Assembly (NCBI GenBank): GCA_963921825.1
Contig: OY997588.1
Span: forward strand, 64,562,617 to 64,626,616
Length of the DNA stretch: 64,000 nt
Source of the DNA: Erodium maritimum
Taxonomy: Eukaryota > Streptophyta > Magnoliopsida > Geraniales > Geraniaceae
Direction of reading: 5' to 3'
The notes under the pieces: model-generated
Seen by the model: only the letters and a program-made list of their open reading frames with translations
What the model was told of the DNA's origin: nothing
Database searches by the model: none
Shown: piece after piece, positions 12,558 to 24,559 of the stretch
How positions within the stretch are numbered: position 1 is the stretch's first letter
Layout: the number at the start of each line of letters is the position of its first letter
Position numbers and translations under genes: made by a program

Positions 12558-14233
12558 TGTTGGGTCTCGATGGAGGGTATGAACACATACTTGCAGCGGA
12601 AATAACTCGAGACCATGTCATAGAACACTACCAAATATTAGATACACAAGAGAATAAACAATATGGATGTTTCCTTACCAACTAGTTCAAGAAAAGGAAG
12701 AGAACACCAAAGAAACGATGATCGGCTTGAGTCTCCAAGACGCCTACGTATCCAAATGGAATCAAAGCCACGTAGTTCTTCTTTAGATGACTCAAGAACA
12801 CAACAAGAGGGGGGAAAAGTGCCAAACTCGAAATTGTAGTGTGAGAGGGAGAGAAGTTGTGTTTCTATTCTTGTCTTGTGATTTGTTGTAGGAAAAAGAT
12901 GACTTAAACCATCAACAACCATCAAGGACAAGTAAGGTGTGAAGCATGGTGTGAAGTAAGACAAGCATGGTGCTAAGTATGGCAAGACAAGATGGGTTAG
13001 GTGGTGAATCACCAACACCTTAATCCTTGTCTTGCTTACTTAGTACTAATTAATCAAGACTTGATTAATTAGTTCCATGGGCCTTGGTTGCATGGGCCTT
13101 TCATGGGCCTCTTGGAACATGGCCCATGGCCATTCCCAACGAGGTCCCGTGACGTGCTCATCGCCTCCAAGCCTTCCATACCGGAAATGTCCAACATTAT
13201 CCGACGCGATCAATCCCAAGACTCCAAGCCTTGTCTTGATCCGTAATGTCCTATTCACTTACGGGCACATGACCCAAAACCCAGTTTTGGTCATGTCCCG
13301 AGACAACTCTCTTTTGGCCATTCTCCATAAATGTGTCAATGAGTTTCATCCTTCGGTGTGACCCTTAGGTCTATGCATGTCGATAGATCAACGTAAAATC
13401 CCATTTTACTTGATCCTATATAAGTGGCAACTAACGAGACTTTAGTATTGCCTGACACTACATAGCGAATCGAACCAATCGATTCTAACCTTTCCGTCCT
13501 CCCTGTCATTATCCTTTTATCTCCGATATCCTGATTGAGATAAGGCATAGAGCCGTCATCCTTATTATTCTCAATCACTGTTCCTTGATATGTGAGATGA
13601 CTGAATATATGATACCTAGTATCATGTGCATGGCCATGCTATTCTTTCAGTCACTCTCGATCAAGCGGCCGAGAACCGATATCTTTCCCATACCTCAGTA
13701 TGAGGGATAAATCCCTTAGCCGTCTTTCGTGTCACTCATGCAACCCGTCCCCAAGCCAATCCTGGCCGTTATGGAAGCCCTGTTACGGACAACGTTAGGC
13801 TCAGGTCAAACTTAGTTGTTGACTGCATAGTGATCACAAAGACTCCTTGGTCTAAGGATACATGACAAGCTACGACACTGAATATGTTAATGACTCAATC
13901 TATGGCACATATTCAGGGCGGGTCGTCCAATATCATGTCCCACATGATATCTATGATCAGACTCCGGAATCCCATTCCAATGACTAACAGAACGTAAGCC
14001 ATGAAGAGCCATCTTTCATACTAGTCGCTTCTAGTGAAGCTTTATTGACTAGGGACCCATCGAGTGTGATCCATCTCGATCTATGGTTCTATTCGCATGG
14101 TGGGCATAGATCAGAAATCACATCGATATATTACTCCAACACATAAGTAATAGAAAGCCGCTTTAATCTTATTGCTAATGATGATATATACATTTGGACA
14201 TTTATGATTGAACTACGGGCACTAAGACTAACA
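12558..14233 (-). repeat. Copia A right LTR (5' LTR in element sense)
   Basis: 1676 bp and, by eye, identical to the left LTR. The terminal ACTAACA is followed by the CGCTA duplication, after which G1 resumes. Confidence 0.95.
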
Positions 14234-14508
14234 CGCTACTCTATTCATTGTCCAAGGTTTGTACTCAATATGGTATGACAACCCCATCATCTCTGTGAGC
14301 CACTTATGTTGGAATGAGGTCACGAGCCTTTGCTCCATTAGGAATTAAGGCTTTGTCGATCGGTTTGCACAATGAACTCGCCTTGCTACAAATATTGTCT
14401 CCATCTTTGAACCGCCAAATCATAGCTAGCATCTCTTTCTCAGATGTGGAAAGCGCGATATTCATTGGTACCAAAGATCGGCCGAGGAATGCCAAGGGCC
14501 GACCCTCT
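14234..14508 (-). pseudogene. G1 RNase H fragment between copia A and copia B
   Basis: The minus strand encodes GRPLAFLGRSLVPMN and LSTSEKEMLAMIWRFK, typical of the gypsy RNase H domain. It joins logically to 22977 ([11 protein letters not shown] on the other side of copia B), restoring domain order. It is a 275-bp island of G1 trapped between two copia insertions. Confidence 0.88.
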
Positions 14509-16195
14509 TGTTGGGTCTCGAGGTAGGGTTGGAGATGAACCAACTCGCAGCGGAAAATCAATGAAAACCAAGAGACGATTAAAACCATGAAACAACTAAC
14601 AAAGAATGGATTCACAAGAGAAAAATTCAGCACTAGTTCTTACCAAAACAAGAACACCGGTTAACGAATGATTGGCTTGAGTCTCCAAGACGCCTACGTA
14701 TCCACATGGGAATCAAAGCCACGTAGTTCTTCTCTTTGAGGACTCAAGAACACAAACATGGAGGTGGAAACTAGCCAAACCCGAAATGGCCATGGAAGAG
14801 GGAGAGAAAATGTGTTTCCTATTCTTGTCTTGTGTTTGTTATGTTGAAAAAAGATGACTTAAACATAACAAAACCCATACTTGTCCAACTAAAGGCATGG
14901 GACAAGTATGGTGTCAAGTAAGGTGTAAATAGGACAAAGTATGGCAAGACAAGATTGGGTTAGGTGGTGAATCACCAACACCTTAATCCTTGTCTTGCTT
15001 ACTTAGTACTAATTAATCAAGACTTGATTAATTAGTTCCATGGGCCTTGGTTACATGGGCCTTTCATGGGCCTCTTGGAACATGGCCCGTGGCCATTTCC
15101 AACGAGGTCCCGTGATTCGCTCATCGCCTCCATGCCTTCCATACCGGAAATGTCCAACATTATCCGACGCGATCAATCCCAAGACTCCAAGCCTTGTCTC
15201 GATCTGTGAAGTCCTATTCACTTACGGGCACATGACCCAAAACCCAGTTTTGGTCATGTCCCGAGACAACTCCCTTTTGGCCATTCTCCATAAATGTGTC
15301 AATGAGTTTCATCCTCCGGTGTGACCCTTAGGTTATGCATGTCAATAGATCAACGTAAAATCCCATTTTACTTGATCCTATTTAAGTGGCAACTAACGAG
15401 ACTTTAGTATTGCCTAACACTGCATAGCGAATCGACCCTGTCGATTCTAACCTTTCCGTCGTCCCTGTCATTATCCTTTTATCTCCGATATCCTGATTGA
15501 GATAAGGCATAGAGCCGTCATCCTTATTATTCTCAATCACCGTTCCTTGATATGTGAGATGACTGAAGATATGATACCCAGTATCATGTGCATGGCCATG
15601 CTATTCTTTCAGTCACTCTCGATCAAGCGGCCGAGAACCGATATCTTTCCCATACCTTAGTATGAGGGATAAATCCCTTAGCCGTCTTTCGTGTCACTCA
15701 TGTAGCCCGTCCCCAAGCCAATCCTGGCCGTTATGGAAGCCCTGTTACGGACAACGTTAGGCTCAGGTCAAACTCAGTTGTTGACTACATAGCGATCACA
15801 AAGACTCCTTGGTCTAAGGATACATGACAAGCTACAACACTGAATATGTTCATGACTTAATCTATGGCACATATTCAGGGCGGGTCGTCCAATATCATGT
15901 CCCACATGATATCTATGATCAGACTCCGGAATCTCATTCCAATGACTAACAGAACGTAAGCCATAAAGAGCCATCTTTCATACTAGTCGCTTCTAGTGAA
16001 GCTTTGTTGACTAGGGACCCATCGAGTGTGATCTATCTCGATCTATGGTTCTATTCGCATGGTGGGCATAGATCAGAGCACACATCGATATATTACTCCA
16101 ACACATAAGTAATATAAAGCCGCTTTAATTTTATTGCTAACGATGATATATACATTTGGACATTTAGGATTGAACTACGGGCACTAAGACTAACA
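14509..16195 (-). repeat. Copia B left LTR
   Basis: 1687 bp, TGTTGGGTCTCGAGG...ACTAACA on the plus strand. It is related to the copia A LTR, but the roughly 400 bp at its left end (U5 side in element sense) are strongly diverged from A. Confidence 0.94.
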
Positions 16196-19100
16196 ATCTC
16201 CCACTTGCCCTAGTTCCAATCTAAACTCCAATATGTCCCCATCGACTTTACATGTCTAACGTGTTCAGGCAGTGACACTGCCTTAGTCAAAGGGTTGGCT
16301 ATGTTATCATCTGTTGCAATATCGGTTATCTTCACTTCACCTCAGTTCAGTATTTATCTGATGAGGTGGATACGCCGCAGTACATGTTTGGATTTGTTAT
16401 GTGATCTAGGCTTTTAGCTTGCGCAATGGCCCTTGTGTTGTCGCAAAATGGATTCACCGGACTGGATGGGTTTTTAATTACACTCAGCCCTGCCATGAAT
16501 TTCCAAATCCACATAGCCTCCTTAGCTGCCTCTGCAGCATCCATGTACTTGGCCTCTGTCGTAGATTCGGCAATGGTATCTTGCTTTACGCTTTCCCAGC
16601 TAAAGCTCTACCATTCAGCGTAAACACATATCCTGATTGACTTCTAAAGTCATCTGGATTTGTCTTGGAAAACTAGCGTCTACTCATCCTTCGACGACTA
16701 GTTCAACATCATCTTTCCCCCGGGTTAGAATGATGTCTACTGGTACAACATAAGGCTTACGAGACGTCTGGTCTCATACATGTCATGGCATATATGATCG
16801 ATCCTGCCCCCAGGCGCATAGGATTCTCATCATCCTTTTCAGCTCATCAGGTGTCTTAGGACACTGAGTCTTGCTGAGATGAATGCCATGACTAGTGGGT
16901 AAGAGTCCTTTCTTTGAATCGAGCATTAAGAACCTACTCAATGCCTTGTTCACATAGGTTCCCTGACTTAACTCCAAGACCCTCTTGGTGCGATCTCTAC
17001 ATATCTTAATCCTTAAGATATGAGAAGCATCGCCTAAGTCCTTTATTGAAAAACACTTCCTCAACCAAGCTTTAGTCTCGTGCAAGGTTGGGATGTCGTT
17101 TTCAATGAGAACCAGAAAGGTAATATTGCTCCCACTAGCCTTCTTATAAACGCAAGATTCATCCTCGTTCTTGATTAAGCCAAATCCAATTACAGCTTCA
17201 TCAAAACGAAGGATCCAACTCCGAGAAGTTCGTTTCAATCCATAAATGGATTTCAACAACTTATAAATCTTTCCTTTATTCTTCGGATCGTCAAAACCTT
17301 TGGGCCGAGACATACAAACGTACTCAGTCAAATTTCCATTTAGGAAAGCGGTTTTGACATCCACTTGCCATATCTCGTAATTATGATACGCAGTTATGTC
17401 AAGAAGAATTTGGATCGATTTTGACCATAGCCACTAAGGAGAAGGTTTCCTCATAGTCAATCCATTGGATCTGCCTATAACCTTTCGCCACCAGTTGAGC
17501 TTTGTAGGTCAGAGGGTTGCCGTCCATGTCCATCTTCACCTTGAAGATCAATTTGCATCCTATGGTCCTCACACCATTGATAGGATCAACCGGTTCCCAG
17601 ACTCGGTTGTCCGACATGGATTGCATTTCCTCCCTCATGGCTCCCAGCCATAACTCGGAGTTGGGCCCATCCACGACTTCCTGAAAGGTGGCTGGATCAT
17701 CGTGATCCACCATGACTTCATTGTCACCTCCGGATACCATATCTTGGAGGTGGAAGATTGATCCTTTCAAATCGCCTTGGACCTTCCGGAATTGTAACAG
17801 GAATTGGTTCTTACTCTACGACAATCTCTGGCTCCTTTCTACTGGGTTGCCAATTGGTTTAGACAGATCTGTACCATCCTGAATTTCTTCGAGATGCACA
17901 GTCCTCCCAATGACGTCTTTGGAAACAAAACTTCTTTTCCATAAAGACCCCACCCCAAGCGACGAACACCATGTTCTCACTGGGATTGTAGAAATAGTAT
18001 CCCCTTGTTGCTTTGGGATACCACACGAAGGTGCATATCTCAGATCTTGGTTCGAGCTTAGTCGAAACCAAATGTTTCACATAAGCCTCGCAACCACAAA
18101 TCTTTAGGAAGGACAAAGCGGGCATCATCCCGTACCATTTTTAAAATGGTGTCCCTTCCACACCATTCGTCGAAGCCCGATTCACTATGAATGCGGTCGT
18201 CTCTAGAGCAAAACCCCTAAAAGAGATTGGGAGATCAGTCCAACTAATCATGGAACAGACCATTGTCTAACAATGTCCGATTTCTCCGTTTGGCTACACC
18301 TTTCAACTACAGTGACCTAGGAGGAGTCCATTCCAAAAGGATCCCATTCTCTTTTAGATGATCTAATAACTCTGTGGTCAAGTATTTTCCACCTCGATCC
18401 AATCGAAGTGCCTTAATACCTTTGTCGAGCTGGTTTTCTACTATAGTCTTAAACTCTTTGAATTTATCAAAAGTTTCAGACTTATGTCTCACCGAATAGA
18501 CATAACCATATTTACTGTAATCATCAGTAAATGTGATAAAGTAGCTAAAACCCCTCCTGGCAAGTGAACTTATTGGTCTACACACATTCGAGTGTATCAG
18601 CCCCAATAATTCACCCGCCCTTTCATCGCGATCGATAAAGGGCACTTTAGTCATTTTGCCCATCAAACAAACCTTGCACCTATCGATCGAATGGAATTCG
18701 AAAGAACCTGAAAGCCCGCACTTGTGAAGTGCTGATAGATGCTTCTTGTTTATGCGGCCCAAATGACAGTGCCATAACAGAGTTAGGTTTAAATCGTTGG
18801 ATTTAGACCTCTTGGTATTAACGGAATATATAGAACTTGAGGCATTGTTACCCATATCTAATATGTACAATCCTCCAACCAAGTCAGTACTGGTATAAAA
18901 CATATCATTGCATAGAACATTGAAAACTCCATTTCCAATATTAACATTATATCCTTCCTTGTCAAACATGGATACAGATATAATATTCCTACTAAAAGTA
19001 GGTATGCAATATACATTATACAATACTAAGACAAGGCCTCTTGGCAAAGCAAGACTCATGGATCCTACAGCAGTTGCCACAACTCTAAGGTCCACTTCGT

Positions 19101-19724
19101 GCTTTCCAAACCTCTCCTACTTTCAACCACCATATATAAGTGCATGTGTGAGATTCAGTCCTGGTATCTAATACCCATGAATCTTTGGAAGTAGAGAGAT
19201 GTAGCTCTATAGAGTCAATACCGGATGAAGGCACGGTCCCACCGCCCTTCCTTAGATCATCCAGGTTTCCTGATGAAGGCGCAGTCCTACTGCCCTTCTT
19301 CAGATCATCCAGGCTATTTGATGAAGGCGCAGTCCCACTGCCCTTCTTCAGATCAGCCGTGAACTTCCTGTAATCCTGGTTCCAATGACCAGGCTGTTGG
19401 CAGTAGAATCAGACATTCTCAGGTGTCTCATCTTTCCTGCCAAGTGCGCATGGGCCCCGCCCTTGCCACTTCCAATTCCCTTGTTGACCATCAGAATATC
19501 CTTGGATCCCAGATCCCTGATATATTCTTCTCAGCAATTAATGACACTTCATGTAACTCTGATATGGTCTTAGAGACAGCCTTGTCAAGGACATATTCTT
19601 TGCGTTCAGACTTGAGGACTATCCTCAAAATTCTGTACCAGTCCAAATAGTTTGTCCCATTTAGCTTGACCCTGTCAAGAATGGTTTTTAATGACAAACT
19701 ATTAATGTTCGCTGAATTTGCCAT
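16196..19724 (-). pseudogene. Copia B degraded gag-pol remnant
   Basis: Homologous to the copia A polyprotein but broken throughout. Recognisable pieces on the minus strand: gag start 19724-19491 (SLKTILDRVKLNGTNYLDW), where the central part is deleted so that EYVLDKAV runs almost directly into KTISELHEV; integrase 19095-18307 (ALRLDRGGKYLTTELLDHL); RT 17770-17399 and 17364-16783; and RNase H 16544-16347. In RT, ITFLVLIENDIPTLHETK replaces the copia A arrangement in which YVDDILL lies between LVL and the following residues. A 21-bp in-frame deletion near 17111 therefore removes the catalytic aspartates. An additional deletion lies near 16720. No functional protein can come from this copy. Confidence 0.92.
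19224..19367 (-). repeat. Three tandem copies of a 48-bp in-frame segment in copia B gag
   Basis: Units starting GATGAAGGC begin at 19224, 19272 and 19320, an exact 48-bp period. Copia A has a single copy near 10120. On the minus strand the unit encodes 16 residues like LDDLKKGSRTAPSSGN, just after the zinc-knuckle region. The copies differ slightly. Confidence 0.9.
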
Positions 19725-21275
19725 TTGATCTACAACAGATAAAATTCAATCAGTAAACTGAATAAATTTTATGAAGATCAAGCTTAAACACCAACAATCG
19801 ATTCTAAACCTTTAGAATCTGAAACCAAGATCCTTGATTCACTCGATTAAGCTGAACTAATGCTCACCACTTAATCGAGCTATGTAGGTAGGACTCCATC
19901 CAATCACATCCAATGTGACTCTTGGCTAGGGTATGTACTTATGTACACGACTTACCCTATCTGTTACCCTAGCTCAACCTCAGGCTGAGAATCGTAGTCG
20001 GGTCCACCAATTTTCAACTATGGCCCGTCACTATGTAGGTGCTCCGCTAATGCGCACGACACCCACATATGTCGTCCAAACCTACTACCCCGCTTCCCCA
20101 TGGATGCTCCGCTAATGCGCACGACAACCATAGGACGGGGAGGTAGTAAGGTGTTGATGATTGGGAGGTATCGGACATGACCCGCTTTTACTTGTCCAGT
20201 TGTGTTCAAAACTTTGGCACATCCTAGATGCGATGAGCACATCAACTACATTCCAAATGCAATGATGCCTCAAATTACATCCAATGTAATTCTTCCTTTG
20301 AACCCGTCAACTACATCCAATGCAATGACGGTTCTAAGGGTTCACACACAAGGATTAAAAGTCCAATTTTATCTTTGCATGTGAGGTGATATGCTCGGTA
20401 AATAAAGTTAAGCATGCAATTCTAAAACACATAGAATTAATCATGCATAAACTAAACCAAGCATAAAGCGATAAATGTGCACATAATATCCCCCTAAACT
20501 AACTCCCACTAGCTTCTTGAGCTCCACCGACTCCAAGCCGATGCCAACACCCGAAAAGCCACCAAATGACCTTTTCGCCCTTTCTTCGTCTTGAGTAAAA
20601 TATTACAATTTAATACACGACTCGCAGGTCGGGAATAAATAAATATTACAAACAAGTGGTTCGACGACCACACCTTGAAAGAATAATTACACGCTAACTC
20701 TAACGGCTCGCAGGCCGTGAAAAGCGATAAATAATTAAATCGAGCTCGGGGCTATTATGTACACCATGCCAACATCACATCACACATCGTGTTATCAAAC
20801 AAGCATGTTATCAAACATCATGTGATTTTCCGGTTTTAATTAATAGCCAAGTTTCGAAATTTTTTTTTTTTTTTGATGCTCGGTTTATCGAAACCGTTCA
20901 AAAATGAAACTTTTGAACATTTGATCTTCGAGTTCGTCATGACGGTTCCAAACTCGTCATAACTAACAAAACGGTTTAGCCTTGGCATATCAACCATCCA
21001 ATGGTCATGCTTGGCCTAGCTCCGTCCAACGGAGCCCCGTTCGGTCCCGGTTTCGGCTCCCCGAGAGTCCCGCTCCCGAGACCCGAAAAATCAAATTTTT
21101 TTCAAAATTTCCAGATTTGAAATAATTTTCAAAAATTCATTTTACATGCATTAAATCCATAAACAAGAATTTAAAACATGTTATCAAACAATTTAGCAAA
21201 ACAACATGCCAAAAACGAAACTTTCAAGCAAAACCGAAACTTTGAACACCGTCTTGTGAATCCCGAAGGTAGCAC
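19725..21275 (-). other. Copia B untranslated leader
   Basis: Homologous to the copia A leader, including the duplicated GCTCCGCTAATGCGCACGAC segment. It contains a T run at about 20861-20874. No supported gene. Confidence 0.7.
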
Positions 21276-21288
21276 GGCTCTGATACCA
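21276..21288 (-). other. Copia B primer binding site (initiator tRNA-Met type)
   Basis: TGGTATCAGAGCC on the minus strand, one base from the right LTR. The site is intact although the coding region is not. Confidence 0.92.
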
Positions 21289-21289
21289 C

Positions 21290-22976
21290 TGTTGGGTCTC
21301 GAGGTAGGGTTGGAGATGAACCAACTCGCAGCGGAAAATCAATGAAAACCAAGAGACGATTAAAACCATGAAACAACTAACAAAGAATGGATTCACAAGA
21401 GAAAAATTCAGCACTAGTTCTTACCAAAACAAGAACACCGGTTAACGAATGATTGGCTTGAGTCTCCAAGACGCCTACGTATCCACATGGGAATCAAAGC
21501 CACGTAGTTCTTCTCTTTGAGGACTCAAGAACACAAACATGGAGGTGGAAACTAGCCAAACCCGAAATGGCCATGGAAGAGGGAGAGAAAATGTGTTTCC
21601 TATTCTTGTCTTGTGTTTGTTATGTTGAAAAAAGATGACTTAAACATAACAAAACCCATACTTGTCCAACTAAAGGCATGGGACAAGTATGGTGTCAAGT
21701 AAGGTGTAAATAGGACAAAGTATGGCAAGACAAGATTGGGTTAGGTGGTGAATCACCAACACCTTAATCCTTGTCTTGCTTACTTAGTACTAATTAATCA
21801 AGACTTGATTAATTAGTTCCATGGGCCTTGGTTGCATGGGCCTTTCATGGGCCTCTTGGAACATGGCCCGTGGCCATTTCCAACGAGGTCCCGTGATTCG
21901 CTCATCGCCTCCATGCATTCCATACCGGAAATGTCCAACATTATCCGACGCGATCAATCCCAAGACTCCAAGCCTTGTCTCGATCTGTGAAGTCCTATTC
22001 ACTTACGGGCACATGACCCAAAACCCAGTTTTGGTCATGTCCCGAGACAACTCCCTTTTGGCCATTCTCCATAAATGTGTCAATGAGTTTCATCCTCCGG
22101 TGTGACCCTTAGGTTATGCATGTCAATAGATCAACGTAAAATCCCATTTTACTTGATCCTATTTAAGTGGCAACTAACGAGACTTTAGTATTGCCTAACA
22201 CTGCATAGCGAATCGACCCTGTCGATTCTAACCTTTCCGTCGTCCCTGTCATTATCCTTTTATCTCCGATATCCTGATTGAGATAAGGCATAGAGCCGTC
22301 ATCCTTATTATTCTCAATCACCGTTCCTTGATATGTGAGATGACTGAAGATATGATACCCAGTATCATGTGCATGGCCATGCTATTCTTTCAGTCACTCT
22401 CGATCAAGCGGCCGAGAACCGATATCTTTCCCATACCTTAGTATGAGGGATAAATCCCTTAGCCGTCTTTCGTGTCACTCATGTAGCCCGTCCCCAAGCC
22501 AATCCTGGCCGTTATGGAAGCCCTGTTACGGACAACGTTAGGCTCAGGTCAAACTCAGTTGTTGACTACATAGCGATCACAAAGACTCCTTGGTCTAAGG
22601 ATACATGACAAGCTACAACACTGAATATGTTCATGACTTAATCTATGGCACATATTCAGGGCGGGTCGTCCAATATCATGTCCCACATGATATCTATGAT
22701 CAGACTCCGGAATCTCATTCCAATGACTAACAGAACGTAAGCCATAAAGAGCCATCTTTCATACTAGTCGCTTCTAGTGAAGCTTTGTTGACTAGGGACC
22801 CATCGAGTGTGATCTATCTCGATCTATGGTTCTATTCGCATGGTGGGCATAGATCAGAGCACACATCGATATATTACTCCAACACATAAGTAATATAAAG
22901 CCGCTTTAATTTTATTGCTAACGATGATATATACATTTGGACATTTAGGATTGAACTACGGGCACTAAGACTAACA
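21290..22976 (-). repeat. Copia B right LTR
   Basis: 1687 bp, almost identical to 14509-16195 at a constant 6781-bp offset. It is followed by the CCTCT duplication, then G1. Confidence 0.94.
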
Positions 22977-24510
22977 CCTCTTGCATCAGGAGTGCACCCA
23001 CGCCATAGTCTGAGGCATCGGTCTCTACTACACAGGTTTTCGAGAAATCGTGGAGAGCCAACACCGGTGCCGAGCTCAGGGAGTCCTTAAGTTAATGGAA
23101 GTTCTGTGCCTCCTTGATTGTCTAGCGAAAAGGAGTTGTCTTTTTGAGAAATTATGTCAGTTGCCTCGCAATCTGGCAATAGTCTTTAACGAACCGGTGG
23201 TAGTAACCGGAGAGATCCAAGAATCCCCTCATATCCCTGACAGATCGTGGATCCGGCCACTCTGTCATACCTTTGACCTCATCATGGTTCGTGGCCACGC
23301 CTTTGCCTGATATAAAGTGACCCAGATTCTCGACGGATGGAACCATAAACACTCATTTCAACTTCTTCGCAAATAGAGCTTGCATTCTCAACCGTGTAAA
23401 GACCAACCGTAAATGCTCCAAGTGCGTTGTAGTGTCCTTGTTGTGGATCAATATGTCGTCGAAAAAGACACGAATAAACCGGCGTAAGTAATCCTTGAAC
23501 ACTCTGTTCATAAGGCCTTGAAAACTTGACGGTGCGTTGGTGAGGCTGAAGGGCATGACTAAGAATTCATAGTGCCCCTCATATATCCGAAAGGCCGTTT
23601 TTGGTTGGTCATCTTTGCTCATTCGAATCTGCTGGCACCCCGCACGTAGGTCTATCTTGGAGATGACCTGAATTCCGGCGAGCTCGTCGAGCAATTCCTC
23701 AATCGTGGGAATCAAGAATTTATCCTTGACGGTTATGTCGTTGAGTGCTCTGCAATCCATATAAAATCTCCATGAGACGTCCTTCTTGACGAGGAGCACC
23801 GGGAAGGAATAGGGACTGAAGTTGTGTTTGATTATCCCGTACTGAAGCATCTCCTCGACTAATGCCTCAAAGACGTCCTTCTTCTCTTTTCTATAACGTT
23901 ATGGCCTCACTGTCAGTGGCCTTGCTCCTGGTACCAATGGGATGCGGTGATCATGCCCTCAGCATGGTGGCAGATGTTATAGTGCTCAGAAAATGTCGGT
24001 GAACAAATCCAAGCACTGATGGAATTACCTCTATGGCGAGGGTCATATGCTCTGTTTTTTCTTCCAGCGACATAACTGGTCCAGAAATAGAGTGCCCTCA
24101 TTTTGTAGCTCCTTCCCGAGTATCTTCTCATCGACCAGTTGGACTAATTGCTTCTCCACGTGTTCTCTGAGTATGTGTTGCACCCCTCAAACCTTGATGG
24201 TTATCGTGCGTCCCACGAAATCAAATGTAATTGGATTCACCGATCTCATCCAATTTATTCCCAAGACCATATAATAATCTCCGAGTGGCATCACGAGGAA
24301 TTACCGGACAAATCGCTCGTTTACACAATGCCAATTGACCAGACTTTGACTGGTACAGACGTATTGGTTGCCATCGTCGAGCTTAATGTGTGCCTCTAGA
24401 GCCGCAAGCACTATCAACCTAAGCCTCCATGTTGTCTGTTCGTCGAGAAAGCACGTTGTGGCTCTTGTGTCTACTAGAACAGACACTCCTGAGCCATGAA
24501 CAATGTCTTG
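22977..24510 (-). pseudogene. G1 protease, reverse transcriptase and start of RNase H
   Basis: On the minus strand: protease with HGSGVSVLVDTRATTCFLDE (24510-24420; the family motif is D-T/S-G-A, here the G is R), then a degraded linker, then RT 23850-23353 with SPYSFPVLLVKKDVSWRFYMD, the catalytic FFDDILIH, and the palm/thumb 23352-23152 with GKGVATNHDEVKGMTEWP. The RNase H start continues to 22977. RT is the best preserved part: its FFDD box is intact, but frames are broken on both sides. Copia B interrupts RNase H. Confidence 0.88.
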
Positions 24511-24559
24511 AACTCACAACGATGGTGTTTGCATCCGCGCAGAGGTGCTCAAAAGAGAA

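Larger units (their letters stand above)
5294..14233 (-). mobile_element. Copia A: young, nearly intact Ty1/copia LTR retrotransposon
   Basis: An 8940-bp element in minus orientation. The left LTR is 5294-6969 and the right LTR 12558-14233, both 1676 bp. The target duplication CGCTA flanks it exactly (5289-5293 and 14234-14238). A 13-nt PBS matching the 3' end of initiator tRNA-Met adjoins the right LTR, and a purine-rich tract adjoins the left LTR, which fixes the orientation. The LTRs show no difference in the stretches compared, and all shadow ORFs in them are identical at a constant 7264-bp offset. The single long frame (11009-6984) encodes all copia domains with one internal stop. It is inserted in the G1 integrase region. 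Confidence 0.95.
14509..22976 (-). mobile_element. Copia B: recently inserted but coding-defective Ty1/copia element
   Basis: 8468 bp, minus orientation, target duplication CCTCT (14504-14508 and 22977-22981). LTRs are 14509-16195 and 21290-22976, both 1687 bp, with only a couple of differences noticed (for example near 15052/21833 and 15137/21918). The interior is homologous to copia A in the same order but is about 0.5 kb shorter, with deletions in gag and RNase H, many frameshifts, and loss of the YVDD segment. The LTRs of A and B are alike except in the part next to the PBS. It was inserted in G1 RNase H. Confidence 0.94.
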
